Shown: positions 11,085-23,475, counted from the first letter of the stretch. The stretch: DNA of 64,000 nt from Linyphia triangularis (GCA_963978545.1 OZ021729.1:13840001-13904000), one strand, 5' to 3'. Notes: generated by a model from the letters alone, not told the origin. A program made the numbers and translations.

Positions 11085-11719
11085 TCGATTTTTTTTTATA
11101 CATTTCTCGACGTTTTGGAACATCCTGATTTCAAAAAAGGGATTTAGAAAAAATGTGTGTGTGTGTATGTGTATGTGATCAGCATAACGCCCGAACGAAT
11201 TGACATACTATGTTCAAATTTGGTATGCGGATTGGTGGTGGCCATGGGACCAAGTTTATCGTCAAAATCATGCATGAGCATAAGGATGAAATCATGAAAA
11301 AATCATGTTTTTCAGCAGTTGTTAAAAATAGGCTCTGACGATTTTGACTAAAATCTCTATGCTAGTGCTCTTTAGGTGTTCTAATCGTCCCCATTTTCGA
11401 AATTCCGTAGAAATGTGATAAAAGCATAAAAAGTTGAAAAACGAATGCTTTTAACACAGAGCTCTCTTCCTTTGAGCATCGCCCATAAACGATTGATTTT
11501 TTTTCTGTTTCATGGACAAGAAAGCATCGCGAATTACATCATTTTGGCGGGTTACTTTTTGTTCATATAAAAATTATTGCCAAAAATATCGCCAAACTGG
11601 CAATTTTTATTTAAATGAATGAAAATATGAAAACGGTAAATAACACCAAATCAAATTTGAATGCAATGCCCAATATTATAGTGTGATTGGAAATTGTGCG
11701 ATATTCCACACCCTTAGTT
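11085..11719 (-). mobile_element. Unassigned element Y, copy B
   Basis: Inverted relative to copy A. On the plus strand it runs from the T-rich end (ACGTTTTGGAACATCCTGAT) to GGAATATCGCACAA-type text and AACTAAGGGTGTGG at its right end. A (TG)n run near 11155-11180 replaces the usual CTGTCTGTCTG. It stops 25 bp short of a mariner fragment, so Y may have inserted into or beside that mariner. Confidence 0.8.
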
Positions 11720-11743
11720 ATTTATGTAATAATTGTTATCTTC

Positions 11744-11949
11744 TTATCTATTTCACGTACCTTCACTCAACGGTCTTCCAACACAATAGCAAGGATTTTG
11801 TGACCATTTCTTCAGTCATTACCTCAATTGGACGTCCAGGGCACTCTGTACAACAGAATACAGCCACACAAAGAAATTCCGTAAACCATGCCTTTTGAAC
11901 CATGCCATATGATGGAGTGGAGTCTGCGTAACATTTATTCAGCTTTTTT
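11744..11949 (-). pseudogene. mariner transposase N-terminal fragment
   Basis: The minus strand translates to KCYADSTPSYGMVQK, then WFTEF, then PGRPIEVMTEEMV. This is the first helix-turn-helix region of mariner transposases (KCYGDSAPSYGMVQKWFTEF.. followed by GRPIEV..). One codon is inserted (KAWF), the segment between WFTEF and GRP has changed frame or decayed, and stops follow soon after. The DDD catalytic domain is absent here, so this is a fragment of a protein normally about 345 residues long. Its 3' side abuts element Y copy B. I see no mariner terminal repeat nearby. The family call is confident from the motif; the subfamily is not. Confidence 0.8.
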
Positions 11950-13119
11950 CAGGGTTTAGATTTATTGTGGGGTGTAAGAGGCGACTCTTCAAATCTCAAT
12001 CAATCAAATCTTCATCCTCTCAAAAATTGAAGATGATGTCAAATAGCGGTGTCGCCAAATCCAAAATGACGACGAAACACTGTGTTGCCGGAAAACCAAG
12101 TCAACAGGCTGCCACATTTGTCACTAAATCGCCAACTTTCAGCCGCCGCCAATCCATTCGACACCTTGCATTAAATCTTAACCTTTTTCAGTTTCGTTAA
12201 TTGTTCTTCCACGCAAAATCTATCTTTCATTTACCCACGCAATTCTCTTTTCTCCATAATAAAAATAAACACGTTACCTATCTGCTTTTGAGTCCGTAAA
12301 ACACAAACTACTTGAAATTTCGTATGGAAATTTGATGAGTGTGGCTACAAATATTAATAAAGTAAACACATAATAATACAAGTGCGATCAGAGAGCTACC
12401 TTTTCTGAAGTATGGATTTATCAAGCACCCATCGTAGTTTCCTTAACCTTTAAAATGTTTTTTTTTTTTTTTAATTTAATTTGTAAAAGTTTTAACTTCT
12501 TTAGTTTTACAATTGTAGCACTTCAAAGTTATGGTATTCTTTTGTGAGCACCCTGTATTTTCACTGTTTACATAAGAGTGGGCCTAAAGGGACTGTCACG
12601 TTTGGAAAACGAACAATAATAACAATAAAAAGAAATGAGTGATGATTGAAATGTACCGTTTCATGCATTCTGCTTGGGCAACTATAGAATTTTATTTATC
12701 ATTAAAAAAAAAAAAAAATAGTCACACAGTTCACCAACAGATGGCGCTATGAAAGAATAAAAAAAACCGGTTTGAATATGTTGCAATAACGTCAAAACGA
12801 AGGTTTTTTTTCAAATGAGCTACATCGTTGTTGGAAATCGTGGCTATTTTGAAAACCTCGTTTGTTGTTTGCGAACATGTTCAAACATTTTTTTAATAAA
12901 CAGAGCCATGTTTTGATGACCTTTCTAATTATTTTTTGAAAATTACTGGAATAAATTTATAAATTTCTCTTGTTTCACAAGTAGAATTCAGCAAAAGGTA
13001 TTCTGTCAGGTTCCGTTTTTTATCACCTTTCTTTTTATTCAAATGTGTCAGTGTATTTTGGACCTCCTATACTTACTTGACTCTAATGCTAAATGTTGAT
13101 TTAATCCGGATAAACACGC
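11950..13119. other. Unassigned stretch with a slightly GC-richer segment
   Basis: The segment 11967-12200 is less A+T-rich and has an open frame of 77 codons on the plus strand rich in Ser, Lys and Thr, with no recognisable domain. It sits directly behind the mariner fragment and may belong to a repeat. The rest is A+T-rich with poly-A and poly-T runs at about 12460 and 12705. Confidence 0.4.
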
Positions 13120-13566
13120 TCACAGTCGAGGTTCCAGTTTGATTCGGCAGTTCTGTGACGTCAGCTAGATGACCGCAACGCCGTCTGTCGGTGATCATGG
13201 GAGAGCGCACGTGATTGGATGATGAGAGTCGACGTCCCCAGTAAATAGAAAATATTTTGTTTACTGGCACCAGTAGCCAGGTACGTCACAGACTGGCGAT
13301 TCAAACTGGAACTTCAACTGGCAGCTTGTAAATCCGGCTTTACACGTTATTAGTCGGCGTTATGCGTGTGTTAGAATCGCCAGTTATATGACGTAAGTGG
13401 AGAAAATGTTGCGCCACCTGGTGAGAGGACGTGATTGGATGATGGGAGTTGCTCGCGCCAGTAAATAGAAAATGCTTGATCTACTGCAGCCTGAAGCCAG
13501 GTGACGTCAAACACAGACGATTTCAACTAGTACGCTAACTAGTAGCATGTAAATGGGCCTTAAGCC
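13120..13566. mobile_element. Two foldback MITEs head to tail
   Basis: Two related units of about 220 bp (about 13120-13346 and 13347-13566) share CGTGATTGGATGATG, CCAGTAAATAGAAAAT, GCCAGGT.CGTCA and GTAAAT.GGC.TT in the same order. Each unit has inverted ends: in unit 1, GTTCCAGTTTGATTCGGCAG is answered by CGATTCAAACTGGAAC; in unit 2 a weaker pair surrounds GACGT. The region is clearly GC-richer than its surroundings. No transposase or target duplication was identified. Confidence 0.65.
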
Positions 13567-16399
13567 TGAACTTACTTGTTGTTATTCTTTTATTTATACA
13601 TTATTAATTTTTTGATAATATTTTTCCTCTCTAAATCGTAAAATAAAAGCAAGTTAACCGAGAAAAATATATGCATTGCCATTTTACATTTCTAATAATT
13701 TTTTTCGATTTTTTATCAACATTCCTGATAATTTCTCAAATTTGTCAGTCCAAGTCTTTAAAATAAATTTCCATTCAAAATCTACATTCAGTTTCTATAT
13801 CTCTAATTCCATATCTCTTCCTTTGACATATTTCCACACCCAACCATTACAAAGAAACTCTTTGAATAAAATTAGAATTTTTAGTATTCATCTTGAGAAA
13901 CCACCTGCTGCCTTTTCGCCTCCTCAAACGAAAACAAAAACTTTCGACCCAATCACTAAAACTGAAGGGGCGCTGCGGTCACATTCTTCGCGCGCGCTTG
14001 GAAGAGGAGAAACCCTAAAATCGTCTGGTCTTGTCACGAGGAGGGTTGCAATGATCGTTCTGTACCACCCCGAGACAGAGCACATTGATGCTGCTCGAAA
14101 AAGAGAACGTTTAGAGACTTGAAAGCGAAACCGACACCCTGTTTCTAAACTTTTCTTCCCTTCGTTTCAGTTCTTTTTTCCGTGCAAACCATCTGAAAAA
14201 AAAAAGTTCTAATATTTTCGGCAACACAGTTGTTCTTTTAAAGAAGAGTTGTTTTGACTCGTGAAGTGTTTTCCTGATTAGTTTGCGGAACTTTTTGAAG
14301 ACCGTGTGTTCGGAATTTGTTGACCTATTAATTGATGTCTTGCTCGTTTGATTAACGAAAACTTTTTCTGCCTAATGAGATGCTATTTTTTTTTTCGAAT
14401 ATGACTTGACTGATGTGGATATCCAGCTGATATAAAGTTCATTAGTGGGTTCGTTTTTATTTTTATTTGACGTTTTTATTTCGAATTTGAAGACATTTCG
14501 TGCATCGTAATTGCAGCTTTAGAAATGTTGAATTACTCTGAGGAAATGACTGTATATACCATATTTCCAAATAAATAACGAAGTTTAGTAGTAATTGTGA
14601 GTAAATTATATTTAAATACTTTTTATCATCTTGGAGTACAAAATTCAGTTTTTTGGAAATAAAGAAAGAAAATATTCAAGGAAACATAATTGTTCCGAAC
14701 ATAGAGACGAATGTTTCTTCGATTAAAATCTAATCCTGTCATAAATTTCATAAAGTATTATTACCAATTTCATTTGAAATATATATATTTTTTAATTTCA
14801 AATCCAATGAATTTTTTGCATTAATTTAACATTGTTTTTGCACTATCAAAATATGTTCAGAAGAAGCATTTGGATTAAGAAATTACTATTTCAAGAACGT
14901 TTTTGCATTCTAATAACGTTGAATTATCCATAGAATAGTCTAGAATTATTGAAGAAGTTGACACCATTTTGGATACATTCTTTTACTAAAAAAGTGTACT
15001 ATGTTGAGATGATTCTTGAATTATTGGAAAAGTTCAATTATTTAGACACTATTGAAATAGATGTTAAAGAAAGGCATTGAACATTTGAAACGTCGTCGAA
15101 GTTTACAGTTTTGAAGAAAGTTTTCATGAAATATATAAACATTGTATGCTTTGACAATGCTGAAATATCTATTGAGCGAAAATATTCTTAATAAGATAAA
15201 CAGCTTGTTTATGCATACTTGAAGGAAAGAAAAGAAAATTAATCATGGTAAGTTTTAGATTTAAAATATTAAGGATAATAAAATATTGAGAGCAGATATT
15301 GTAAATTTTAAGTACTAGAAAATTCAGACGATTTTTTTAATGAAAATTAACTTGAAGCCCTTAAGTTGTGTGTTTTGGTGAAATAGGTATTATGCTTGAA
15401 AGGTACTAAATGATAAAAATTCTAAAGCGAATTTTAGTTAAATTGTTTGGTTATTTCATAAAGTTTTCTGTGTATAATGTTTATAAATTCAACCACGTTC
15501 ACGAATTTTTAAAACTTATTATTTAAAGATAAACTCAATACCTCAAAGAATAAAAAAATAACTTCGAATGATTTTCTATGTATTTCTCATACTTTCAGGG
15601 TATATCTAGGGTCAGCATAATCAATATGATTAGATCTCTTTTGTTGATATGAGTAAAAATTCTTATTTATTGGAAATTTTTTTGAATTTTCATACAACTC
15701 ATCTTAACTCGTGCGGTGCATTGATTTTGTATTCATTTTTAGCCTCGGTTAACTTGAATCTCGTATAAGTTTCACGACCGGCAAAAATGAACTAAGTATA
15801 GATAGATTAAGTGCAAATACATATTTATACACATTTGCGCTGTACTTTTTACATAAGCACTGGGAGTGTAATTACTCGTTCTAGCCTTTCTTTATAACAT
15901 ATTTTTGAAGTTAAGTCTAAGATATTTTGGATAAATAAATGCTAAGTTTTATAATAACTATTGATTATCTTTTACTTTACTGATTTATATTACTACCTGT
16001 AAGGATCTGAATTTGGGAAAGAGGATATTTTCCGAAAGTTATTTAAATAAACTTGCCAAAATCCATACATTTTTGCAATAATCTTCTTTGAACTTTTTAT
16101 TTTTTGCAAAATGAAATGTAAACTAATAAAGAAACGATTTTTCTCAAAGTTAAAAAATTAGCTTTTCAATAACTAATTATTTGAATATCAATTGTAAGTT
16201 AAGCTTTATCGAAATTTAATATTTCAGTCAGACATCGAAGATATTCTACAAATGTTCTCTTTCTCACTTTTGAAGTATGAAACTTCAAACATGTCCGAGT
16301 TGGTGCAAACAGCCCTTTTAAACACAAATCAAAGTTATAAATGAGATTTAATAAGTTGATTACATATACAATTATTAATCTGTTCCCTAGTGATACAAC
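13567..16399. other. Unassigned stretch with a CpG-richer patch
   Basis: 13905-14115 is GC-richer and has CpG clusters (GCGCGCGC near 13990), unlike the rest. It could be a promoter-proximal segment or an old repeat; no splice or protein evidence supports a gene. The 148-codon frame across 13676-14122 has no ATG at its start and changes composition midway. 14200-16399 is A+T-rich with nothing recognised. Confidence 0.4.
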
Positions 16400-16490
16400 A
16401 ACGCGGGCCAATATAGTATGGTATTGGCCAATCCCGAAGTTGAACTTTGCAAACCGACCGTTAAGTTACAGACACTGGCCAGTTATTTCA
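16400..16490 (-). repeat. Dispersed repeat Z, copy 3 (short)
   Basis: On the minus strand it reads TTCGGGATTGGCCAATACC, as in the Z blocks at 4768-4845 and 53905-53995, with CTGGCCAGTGTCTGTAAC upstream. No boundaries can be set. Confidence 0.35.
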
Positions 16491-16787
16491 AATATTTCCG
16501 TATAAAATGTACAGGAAGATTTGAAATGTTCACACACAGTTTAAAATTGAAATATTTTATTTATAAGAAAGGATGGTGAGGGCAAAAAAATATGTTTTGT
16601 GATATATTTGACATGTTTATTTTTTTTAAAATCATGTATTTTGTAACGATGCTTGAGTTTTCTCCAGAAGTGGCCAATATTCCTTAATTCCTGTTTATGA
16701 CATTAGCCAGTACTGCTGCGATACCTGTGTTAGCTTACAACAATCCAAAATATGCAAATAATGATTAATTGACCAGAATGGTCAATT

Positions 16788-16855
16788 TTAAATATTAATA
16801 TTATATAAATATTAATATAATATAAATATTAATATTATATATAATATTTTAAATA
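16788..16855. repeat. A+T palindromic simple repeat
   Basis: Overlapping runs of TATAAATATTAATAT and its complement, so the segment can fold on itself. Confidence 0.7.
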
Positions 16856-18259
16856 ATTGTAAGTGCTCTTACTTTTTTTTCAAGTGGTGAAGTGATTTTG
16901 AAATAAACGCTACTAACTGTAATGTTTTATTCTTTGAATGAAATATTTTGAGTTAGTTTTTTCTTTTTGTCCCACTCCAAAAAGCTACTTACAAAGATTA
17001 TCTGGATAATTTTCAAGGGCGCATTCGACGGAAAACGCTTCTAGTGACATTGAATAGTAAACATTAGTGGGTTTCATATTTCAACATGAAAATCATGATT
17101 AGATAATTCTTATCTCATTCAAAACAATTTAGAACATGACTAAAATATAAAAGGAAATACAGTTTGAGTCATTAAATAAATATACATTTCAGCGAAAATC
17201 CTTCTAAATAAACAAGATGCTGATATAAATCAGCAGTGACAGCTATTTGATCATTTCTATCTTAAGCATTTAGTATAACCCTTAATAACCAGATTCAAGT
17301 CGTGTTTTAACTTACCCATTAAATTCATAAACTCGGTGCCATTGATGAGTTAAGATTTCATTTTTTCGCCCGCTTCATCTTAGAGTTGCGAATATTGTGA
17401 GAAAATCTTAATATAAGTACTTTTTTAATATTTTTAAGGATATATCCTTTTCAATCCAAAGAAGATTGTCAAATATGTAAATAGGTTCAGAATTTTTATG
17501 GAATAATTAATATCTTTTTAAATCAAAATAAGTTTGTTTTAACAATAAATATTAAGAAATATTTTGCTTTCATTAGAAAATTGTAAACATACAAAATAAA
17601 GACTAATTGAGATATTTCAATTTCTTATTATTCACTCATATATATTGTGGATTAAATATCTAGAGTCTTAAAGCAAATAATAAGGTTTTGAAATAAAATG
17701 AGCATCTGACAAAAATTGAGTTAGGTTATACAATTCCTGGACGAAAAGTGTTATTTTTTGAGATTTTGCATTTTAAAGCGTGTGTTTTCTATTATAAAAC
17801 GACCCTTCTTTCTTAAAAACGGATTTAAGAATTACAGTTATCAAAATAATTAGAAAGGTATTTATCTGAATTCTATTCTACTTTACATTTTTTCGTAATA
17901 TATTTAATTGATATGTCATAGACTGCGGATATTCACGTTTCTGGTCATTACTATGCTTTGACTGGCACAAATATCTTTGTTAAAGTATTCCTGCAGATAA
18001 TGGTCCCTTTCGATATAAAATATGCTCATATCATCCTTATTTCTAATTTATTTATTGATTTTATTATTATTTTTTAGCTTTATATCGATGTCTAAAGTGT
18101 AATTATTGTTTGACCATTCCTTGGCGTTAATGAGATATTGGTAACAATGAAAAGGTAATCTTCCTTCCTGCATAATTTTGCGCAACAAGTTAAAGAAAAT
18201 AAGCCCAAATAAATAAAGATTTAGTTATAAATCTCTTATGTGTTTTGCCTATTTCATGA
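16856..18259. other. A+T-rich stretch, no gene seen
   Basis: No frame, RNA gene or repeat boundary that I can support. Confidence 0.5.
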
Positions 18260-18466
18260 TACACTGTTACAAATTTTGTTCCACCTTGCACCAAAAATTG
18301 GTTCCCATTTAGCTGCCACCAACATTTGGTGCTTAGTTTCACGATTTAATGGTGCAACCTCGGACCGTAAGCACCATTAAATCGCAAAACTAAGCACCAA
18401 ATGTTGGTGGCAGCTAAATGGGAACCAAATTTTGGTGCATGGTGGACAAATTTTTTTAACAGTGTA
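18260..18466. mobile_element. 207 bp palindromic Tc1/mariner-type MITE
   Basis: Two arms of 95 bp (18260-18354 and 18372-18466) around a 17 nt loop form an almost perfect hairpin. The ends read TACACTGTTA and TTAACAGTGTA, so a TA dinucleotide sits at each tip as expected of a TA target duplication. ACACTGTTA-type ends with TA suggest the Tc1/mariner group. There is no coding capacity. A copy missing most of its left arm lies at 50877-50998. Confidence 0.85.
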
Positions 18467-19330
18467 TTGACTAAGGTTTTCCTTTATTCTCAAAACTTGA
18501 TAAAATGCATTGCCATCAACAACGAGTCAATCTACAAAGTTCCAGCTTGATTGAAATAGGAAAATGGATTAATTAGCCTCTCGCCACAAATAAACACACA
18601 AAATTCTAGAAAATTTAAAGGATTTAAAAAGACATATGAGAACACTCTCCTCCAATTTGAAGATATTCTTATTGCATTTTCCGAAAGTTTTTAAAAATGG
18701 GTGCACATTGTATGTGTTTTTAGCCATCTTCGACATCATTTTACTAAACTATGTCGAAAAACGAGTGAAGTTTTGTTTTTTATAATTATAGATGTTATTT
18801 GGGGATTTAGGGCGTTTTCCAAGGGGATTCTATTGTCAGTCATTGCTATCTACCAGAGCAAATTATAATGCTACCATAGTATTCTAAAACTATACGTCAG
18901 CACAGGGACACTAGAACTGATTTTAAGTTTTCATTCTATATTTATTCTTGACTATAATATTTTCAACAAATGAGAAATGGGCAATGAGGTGGATGGGTTA
19001 TTATAGTCTACAACACACTTGAACTCACCACTGGGTGTCTATTGTCTATGCCTATGATACTTTATTTTGATTATTTTTTACAATTTGCACTGATTCCCTA
19101 TCTCTAATGGAAAAAATAAACTCTGTACAATCCTTTTGAGACATCTTTTATAGTGCATTAATAAATTATAGGATTATAATATAACTTCAACTTCATTTAC
19201 ATGAATGCGTGTAGGATTTAATACAACAGCTTTCGACATCCAAATTGCCTTTTTCACGGAATCCTGGACTAGCAAATGTCTTTAAACTAACTTCAACTCG
19301 GATTCACAGACAGTGATCCCTTTAGTCCTA
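18467..19330. other. A+T-rich stretch, no gene seen
   Basis: Nothing recognised between the 207 bp palindrome and the 725 bp foldback. Confidence 0.5.
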
Positions 19331-20055
19331 TTAAGGCGTCTTCTCACTTTAGGCACCTCGAAAATAGGCTATTTTCGCGATTTTTTTTTCGAGGATTTTT
19401 GCAAACAATTATGGGATAAAATGGATCCTATATAATAAACACATCTTTCAAGTACAAGAATTTTTTTTTTTTTTTTTTTTTGAACAATTATTATAATAAA
19501 ACAGTAGCATCGAAAAACCCGTGTAGAAATGTAATGTTCGTGGCTTGTTGATGAAATTTCGGAAACTATCCGGCCGATTGTCATGAAATTTGAATGACAT
19601 ATTCTTCATAGTTATGGCTATAGCGCATATCATCAGATTTTTGAAATTTTGATTTGAAGTATTTTTTTTTTTTTACAAAAAACTGCAAAAAAACGCGTTT
19701 TTTTTTTTTTTACTTTTTCGAAAAACGTGCGCCATTTTGTTATTTTCGCGAATATCAAAAATCTGATGATATGCGCTATAGCCATTTCAAATTTCATGAC
19801 AATCGGCCGGATAGTTTCCGAAATTTCATCAACAAGCCACGAACATTACATTTCTACACGGGTTCTTCGATGCTACTGTTTTATTATAATAATTGATCAA
19901 AAAAAAAAAAAAAAAAAAAAAAAAAATTCTTGTACTTGAAAGATGTGTTTATTATATAGGATCCATTTTATCCCATAATTGTTTGCAAAAATCCTCGAAA
20001 AAAAATCGCGAAAATAGCCTATTTTCGAGGTGCCTAAAGTGAGAAGACGCCTTAA
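19331..20055. mobile_element. 725 bp foldback element flanked by TTAA
   Basis: It starts TTAAGGCGTCTTCTCAC and ends with the exact complement GTGAGAAGACGCCTTAA. The two arms are about 315 bp each and nearly identical. The left arm has a 19 nt insertion near 19593 (around CATATTCTTCATAG), and poly-T/poly-A tracts at about 19462-19482 and 19899-19926 differ in length. The spacer of about 95 bp is centred near 19700. TTAA at both tips is the target of piggyBac-type elements, although a TA duplication with AAGGCG ends is also possible. The short frames reported on both strands are mirror images of one another across the two arms. Confidence 0.8.
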
Positions 20056-21772
20056 GTTTCAGAAAACTGTTTGTTTACCTTCAAGTTCCCGACTATAACT
20101 ATAATAACAATGCATCTTTCCTCGTAGTATACATACATTACTTAACCGAAATCATAAAATAAAATATTTAGTTGTAAACATGACGTTTATCATTTTTATA
20201 CAGCTCTCGTAGAAACAGAAATAAGTAAAACAACTTCTTAGAAATGTTTGCAGTTTGGAAGGGTTATTTATTAAAATAAACACCCACAAAAATATCTTGA
20301 AATGTTTATAGTTTAGTAGGATTCTATTTTGTGCTTTGATAGTTGTAAACATGGTGACAAAGTTGTTTGTCATGATGACAAAGCATTCTTGTGTTAGGAA
20401 ATTATAACTTCTTGCTTAAGTGCTAGATATATTGCAATAATTACTAAAGAGTTTTAATGAGATTAAGTGATTAAATTTATTTTTGTATAGAAAAGATAAA
20501 TTAGATATCAAATTAAAATATCACTAATTTTCAAAGTATCATATTGAATAATGAAAAATATTATATAATATTTTGAAGGATTATATAGTTTACAAGGATT
20601 GTATTTATGTATTTAGATAGTTACAGTGTCATGATGTCAAAGAATTGTTACATTAAGATGTAGAACTACGTGCTAAGTATAATAAAATAGTTACCAAAAT
20701 AATTGTTTTCATGAGATTAAAGTATTTTTATTTAATAAGAGTGTAATCTTTAAAAAAAAAAAAAAAAAAATTTAAAATTAAATAATCGTTAATTTTTTTG
20801 TCAGTATAAGTTTATACATAAATTGCCAAAAAGAGAACAAACTTTTTCATCTGGCAACCCACTGCATTTTGATTTCAATGAGAAAAAGCGCAAACGATTT
20901 CTGATCTCTGGCTAGGAAAACTTGTATCTTAGTAAGCCAAATTGGTGACATCAGTTACTTTATCAGTGACGTAATGTTTATTGCCAATTTGACTCATTTG
21001 TGAAAGATTCAAGTAAGCCATAGCCACACATCCGAATCGTCTGCAACCTTCTTAATTGAAAATTAAAGAGTGAGGGTTACCAAATAAAAAAAATGCTCAT
21101 TATTAGGCAAGTTATGGCGCATTTGGCAATTGGATTTCGTTCAACTTATTAAAAGACTATTTTTGACCAGTTTCGGCCATTTTTGCCACGGAAGGCCTGT
21201 GGATTCGTAATCTACTCACTTTTCTCCAATTTCTATAAAAAATTCCGAATGATGTTCGATGGGGTCAAAAATTGCAGTCGCCTCTCAGTTTATTAGCAAG
21301 ATTATTAAAAATTCTCCCTGAAATTTCCGACCAGAATAGATTTAAAATTCAAACCGAAATGTGATTTCATAGTAACTGCATGGGAAGTTTACATTCTTAG
21401 CTCGGAATAGGTAAATCGGAAAAAATCTTGAAAATTCGAAACAAATTTTTTTCGCCAAGTTCATTGTAATGCCAACTTGGCTACGCTTTTTAATAAAAAA
21501 ATACTTAAAATTTACAGAATTTGTTATGATACATCTTTCAACTTAACAGGGAGGATATTTCAGTTGATAAATCTCATCAAATTTTACATAGAATCTGAAC
21601 TTTACGCAACTCAATCGAAACATGAGTAGAAACAAACTTTCCATGACAACTATTGCCTCAGTACAACTTTCTGGAATATTTTCCCCTTAGAGACAAATAT
21701 TACTTTTAGTAAGTAAATATAAATATTATTATTTTTGCGTTATCGAATCTATTCTACCTGTATAAAATTAAT
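20056..21772. other. Unassigned stretch, no gene seen
   Basis: 20840-21540 is slightly less A+T-rich and has repeat-like text (GCCAAATTGG, TTGCCAATTTG), but I found no second copy good enough to call. The rest is A+T-rich. Confidence 0.4.
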
Positions 21773-21828
21773 TGATTGGTTGGTATAATTTTCTGGTGTT
21801 AAGAGCTCAATAAGGTCCTACTGCGCCG
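21773..21828 (-). mobile_element. 56 bp retroelement tail with target-site duplication
   Basis: On the minus strand it runs from CGGCGCAGTA to CCAGAAAATTATACCAACCA. This follows the plan of the SINE-A tail, which also starts CGGCGCA, has CCAGA.AAT near the end and finishes in ACCAACC, but the middle differs. ATAAAATTAAT flanks it at 21762-21772 and 21829-21839. It is best read as an extremely 5'-truncated SINE or LINE whose 3' end is related to that of SINE-A. Confidence 0.6.
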
Positions 21829-21839
21829 ATAAAATTAAT

Positions 21840-23361
21840 GGAGCAATGAGATATATTAAAAATACTATTTTAATAGACCATAGTTAATTTTCTACAAAAT
21901 AAAATTAATTAAATTTCCAAAAATTAATGCTACTAGACGATACAATGGCATTGTTCCCTATATCTTAAGTGCAATTTAATTATATGATGGTGTATATATA
22001 TCAAGATCATCATTATTGATTTCTAAGTATCCATTGGTACAATTACGTGTTAATTAAGGTTTAGACTACCAAAAGTGTTTACGTATGCCATAAAATTATA
22101 ATATATACCGGATAGGGTATAATTCTGAAAGGTTTGAAATTGTGGTTGACATTTATATCATATATCATTCAGCTCGGATTATTTGAGACGTTTTTCAAAG
22201 TGACAGTATTAAAATATCACTGTTAAAATAACTTTTTAATTTCCGAAGCAATTTAGGACATTTTTGTCATTAAATTGTTTAATTTGGAAGGGGGACATGA
22301 TTAATGTTGCAAGCTATTTTTGAAATTGCTGCTTTATCCGGTATTATCAAAGCATAACAGATTATCAATAAGCTAACTTCTAAATAGAGAAATGTCTTAT
22401 TTTATTTGCAGATTTTATAATGTACCTCTTTCATCCGTCTTATGGCTTAAGGTACTTTAGTTTATTTTGACAAACTATTTGCTTCTAAGTTGTGGTTTTC
22501 AGCGCACATTCAGCTTTAGATGGCGGTTGTTTTATCCATTTATATTAACCAATGGCAATTGATTATGATGTAAAAGCTAGGTCTAAAAGAATGTGAATAA
22601 GTTTTTGTTTTCTTCACAGTGTGAATGATATGGAAATTAAGGGTTTACCACAAATATTGTTTGAGTTAGTTTGTTATTAATCAGCACCATTGAATCCGCA
22701 TTATAGAATTTATTTTTATTTTACACAATTAATGTATGATTTTCTCTGTTATTTATGCAAACTTTAAAATGGAATTTTTAATTAAGGTTGTAAAAATTTT
22801 AAATCTTGTGGATGTTTTTAAGATGTCTTAACATAATGCATAGTTTTCGATTTCTTAACTGGCGGTTTCTTAGGCATTTTTTAATACAAAGGAAAATACT
22901 TTTGTTATCGTTATAAATGATTTTCTAGACTATTTAAAATTATACTACTGGGTCAGTACGTAGATGCAGATTTAAGATTCCTTAGAAGCTTTTTTGAAAT
23001 CCTTCAGGGTTATATATTGTGTAAGAGATATATAATGTTTCTTTACAGCGCCTAAATTGTTATTTTCTCTTTTCTATAGTGCTGCCATCTACTAGATAGA
23101 AACGTAATTCTCCCAATATTTATGACTATTTCGGATTTTTTTAAACTTTGATTTTCAAACAAATAATTATAAATAAAGTAATCGTTAAAATTGTATTTCT
23201 TAGTCTTTAAATGTTCATATTGTTATAAATTTTCTTCTGAGAGGAATGATGACGCTGAATTATAAAAATAAATCCTTTTATACTTCACAAAGAATTGAAC
23301 ATTTCTTATTTTTTTAAACAACAGCAGTAAAACGCATTCAAGCTCAAACTAGAGCTTACAT
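21840..23361. other. A+T-rich stretch, no gene seen
   Basis: No supported frame, RNA or repeat. Confidence 0.5.
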
Positions 23362-23451
23362 TCATTCTGACTCAATCACAGCAAAAACATCCGAGTCCTG
23401 TTGTTCTAGAAAACCCAGAGCTGTATTCACAGCAGCTCGGTCCCAAAACAT
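23362..23451 (-). CDS. 29-codon open frame behind a promoter-like block
   Basis: An ATG at 23451 opens a 29-residue frame beginning MFWDRAAVNTALGFLEQQDS and ending in an acidic stretch before TGA. Its codons and amino-acid mix look more like coding DNA than the surroundings do. It follows a TATA-like and initiator-like pair (see 23476-23529). I do not recognise the peptide. It could be a first exon, the start of a decayed transposase, a small peptide gene or chance. No splice site was established, and the frame is too short to judge by itself. Confidence 0.2.
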   Translation of the reverse strand: MFWDRAAVNTALGFLEQQDSDVFAVIESE

Positions 23452-23475
23452 CAACTGGCGGAAATGGAGTGGATT

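Noticed and set aside
13676..14122. 148-codon frame as a host gene
   Set aside because: It opens without ATG, is A+T-driven in its first half, changes composition midway and has no domain.
19369..19939. Paired frames that look conserved between two sites
   Set aside because: They are mirror images produced by the two arms of the 725 bp foldback, so the similarity is not evidence of coding.
20840..21540. Dispersed repeat shared with 51830-51930
   Set aside because: Only short words such as GGGAAGTTTAC and CCAAGTT match; the rest does not align well enough by eye.
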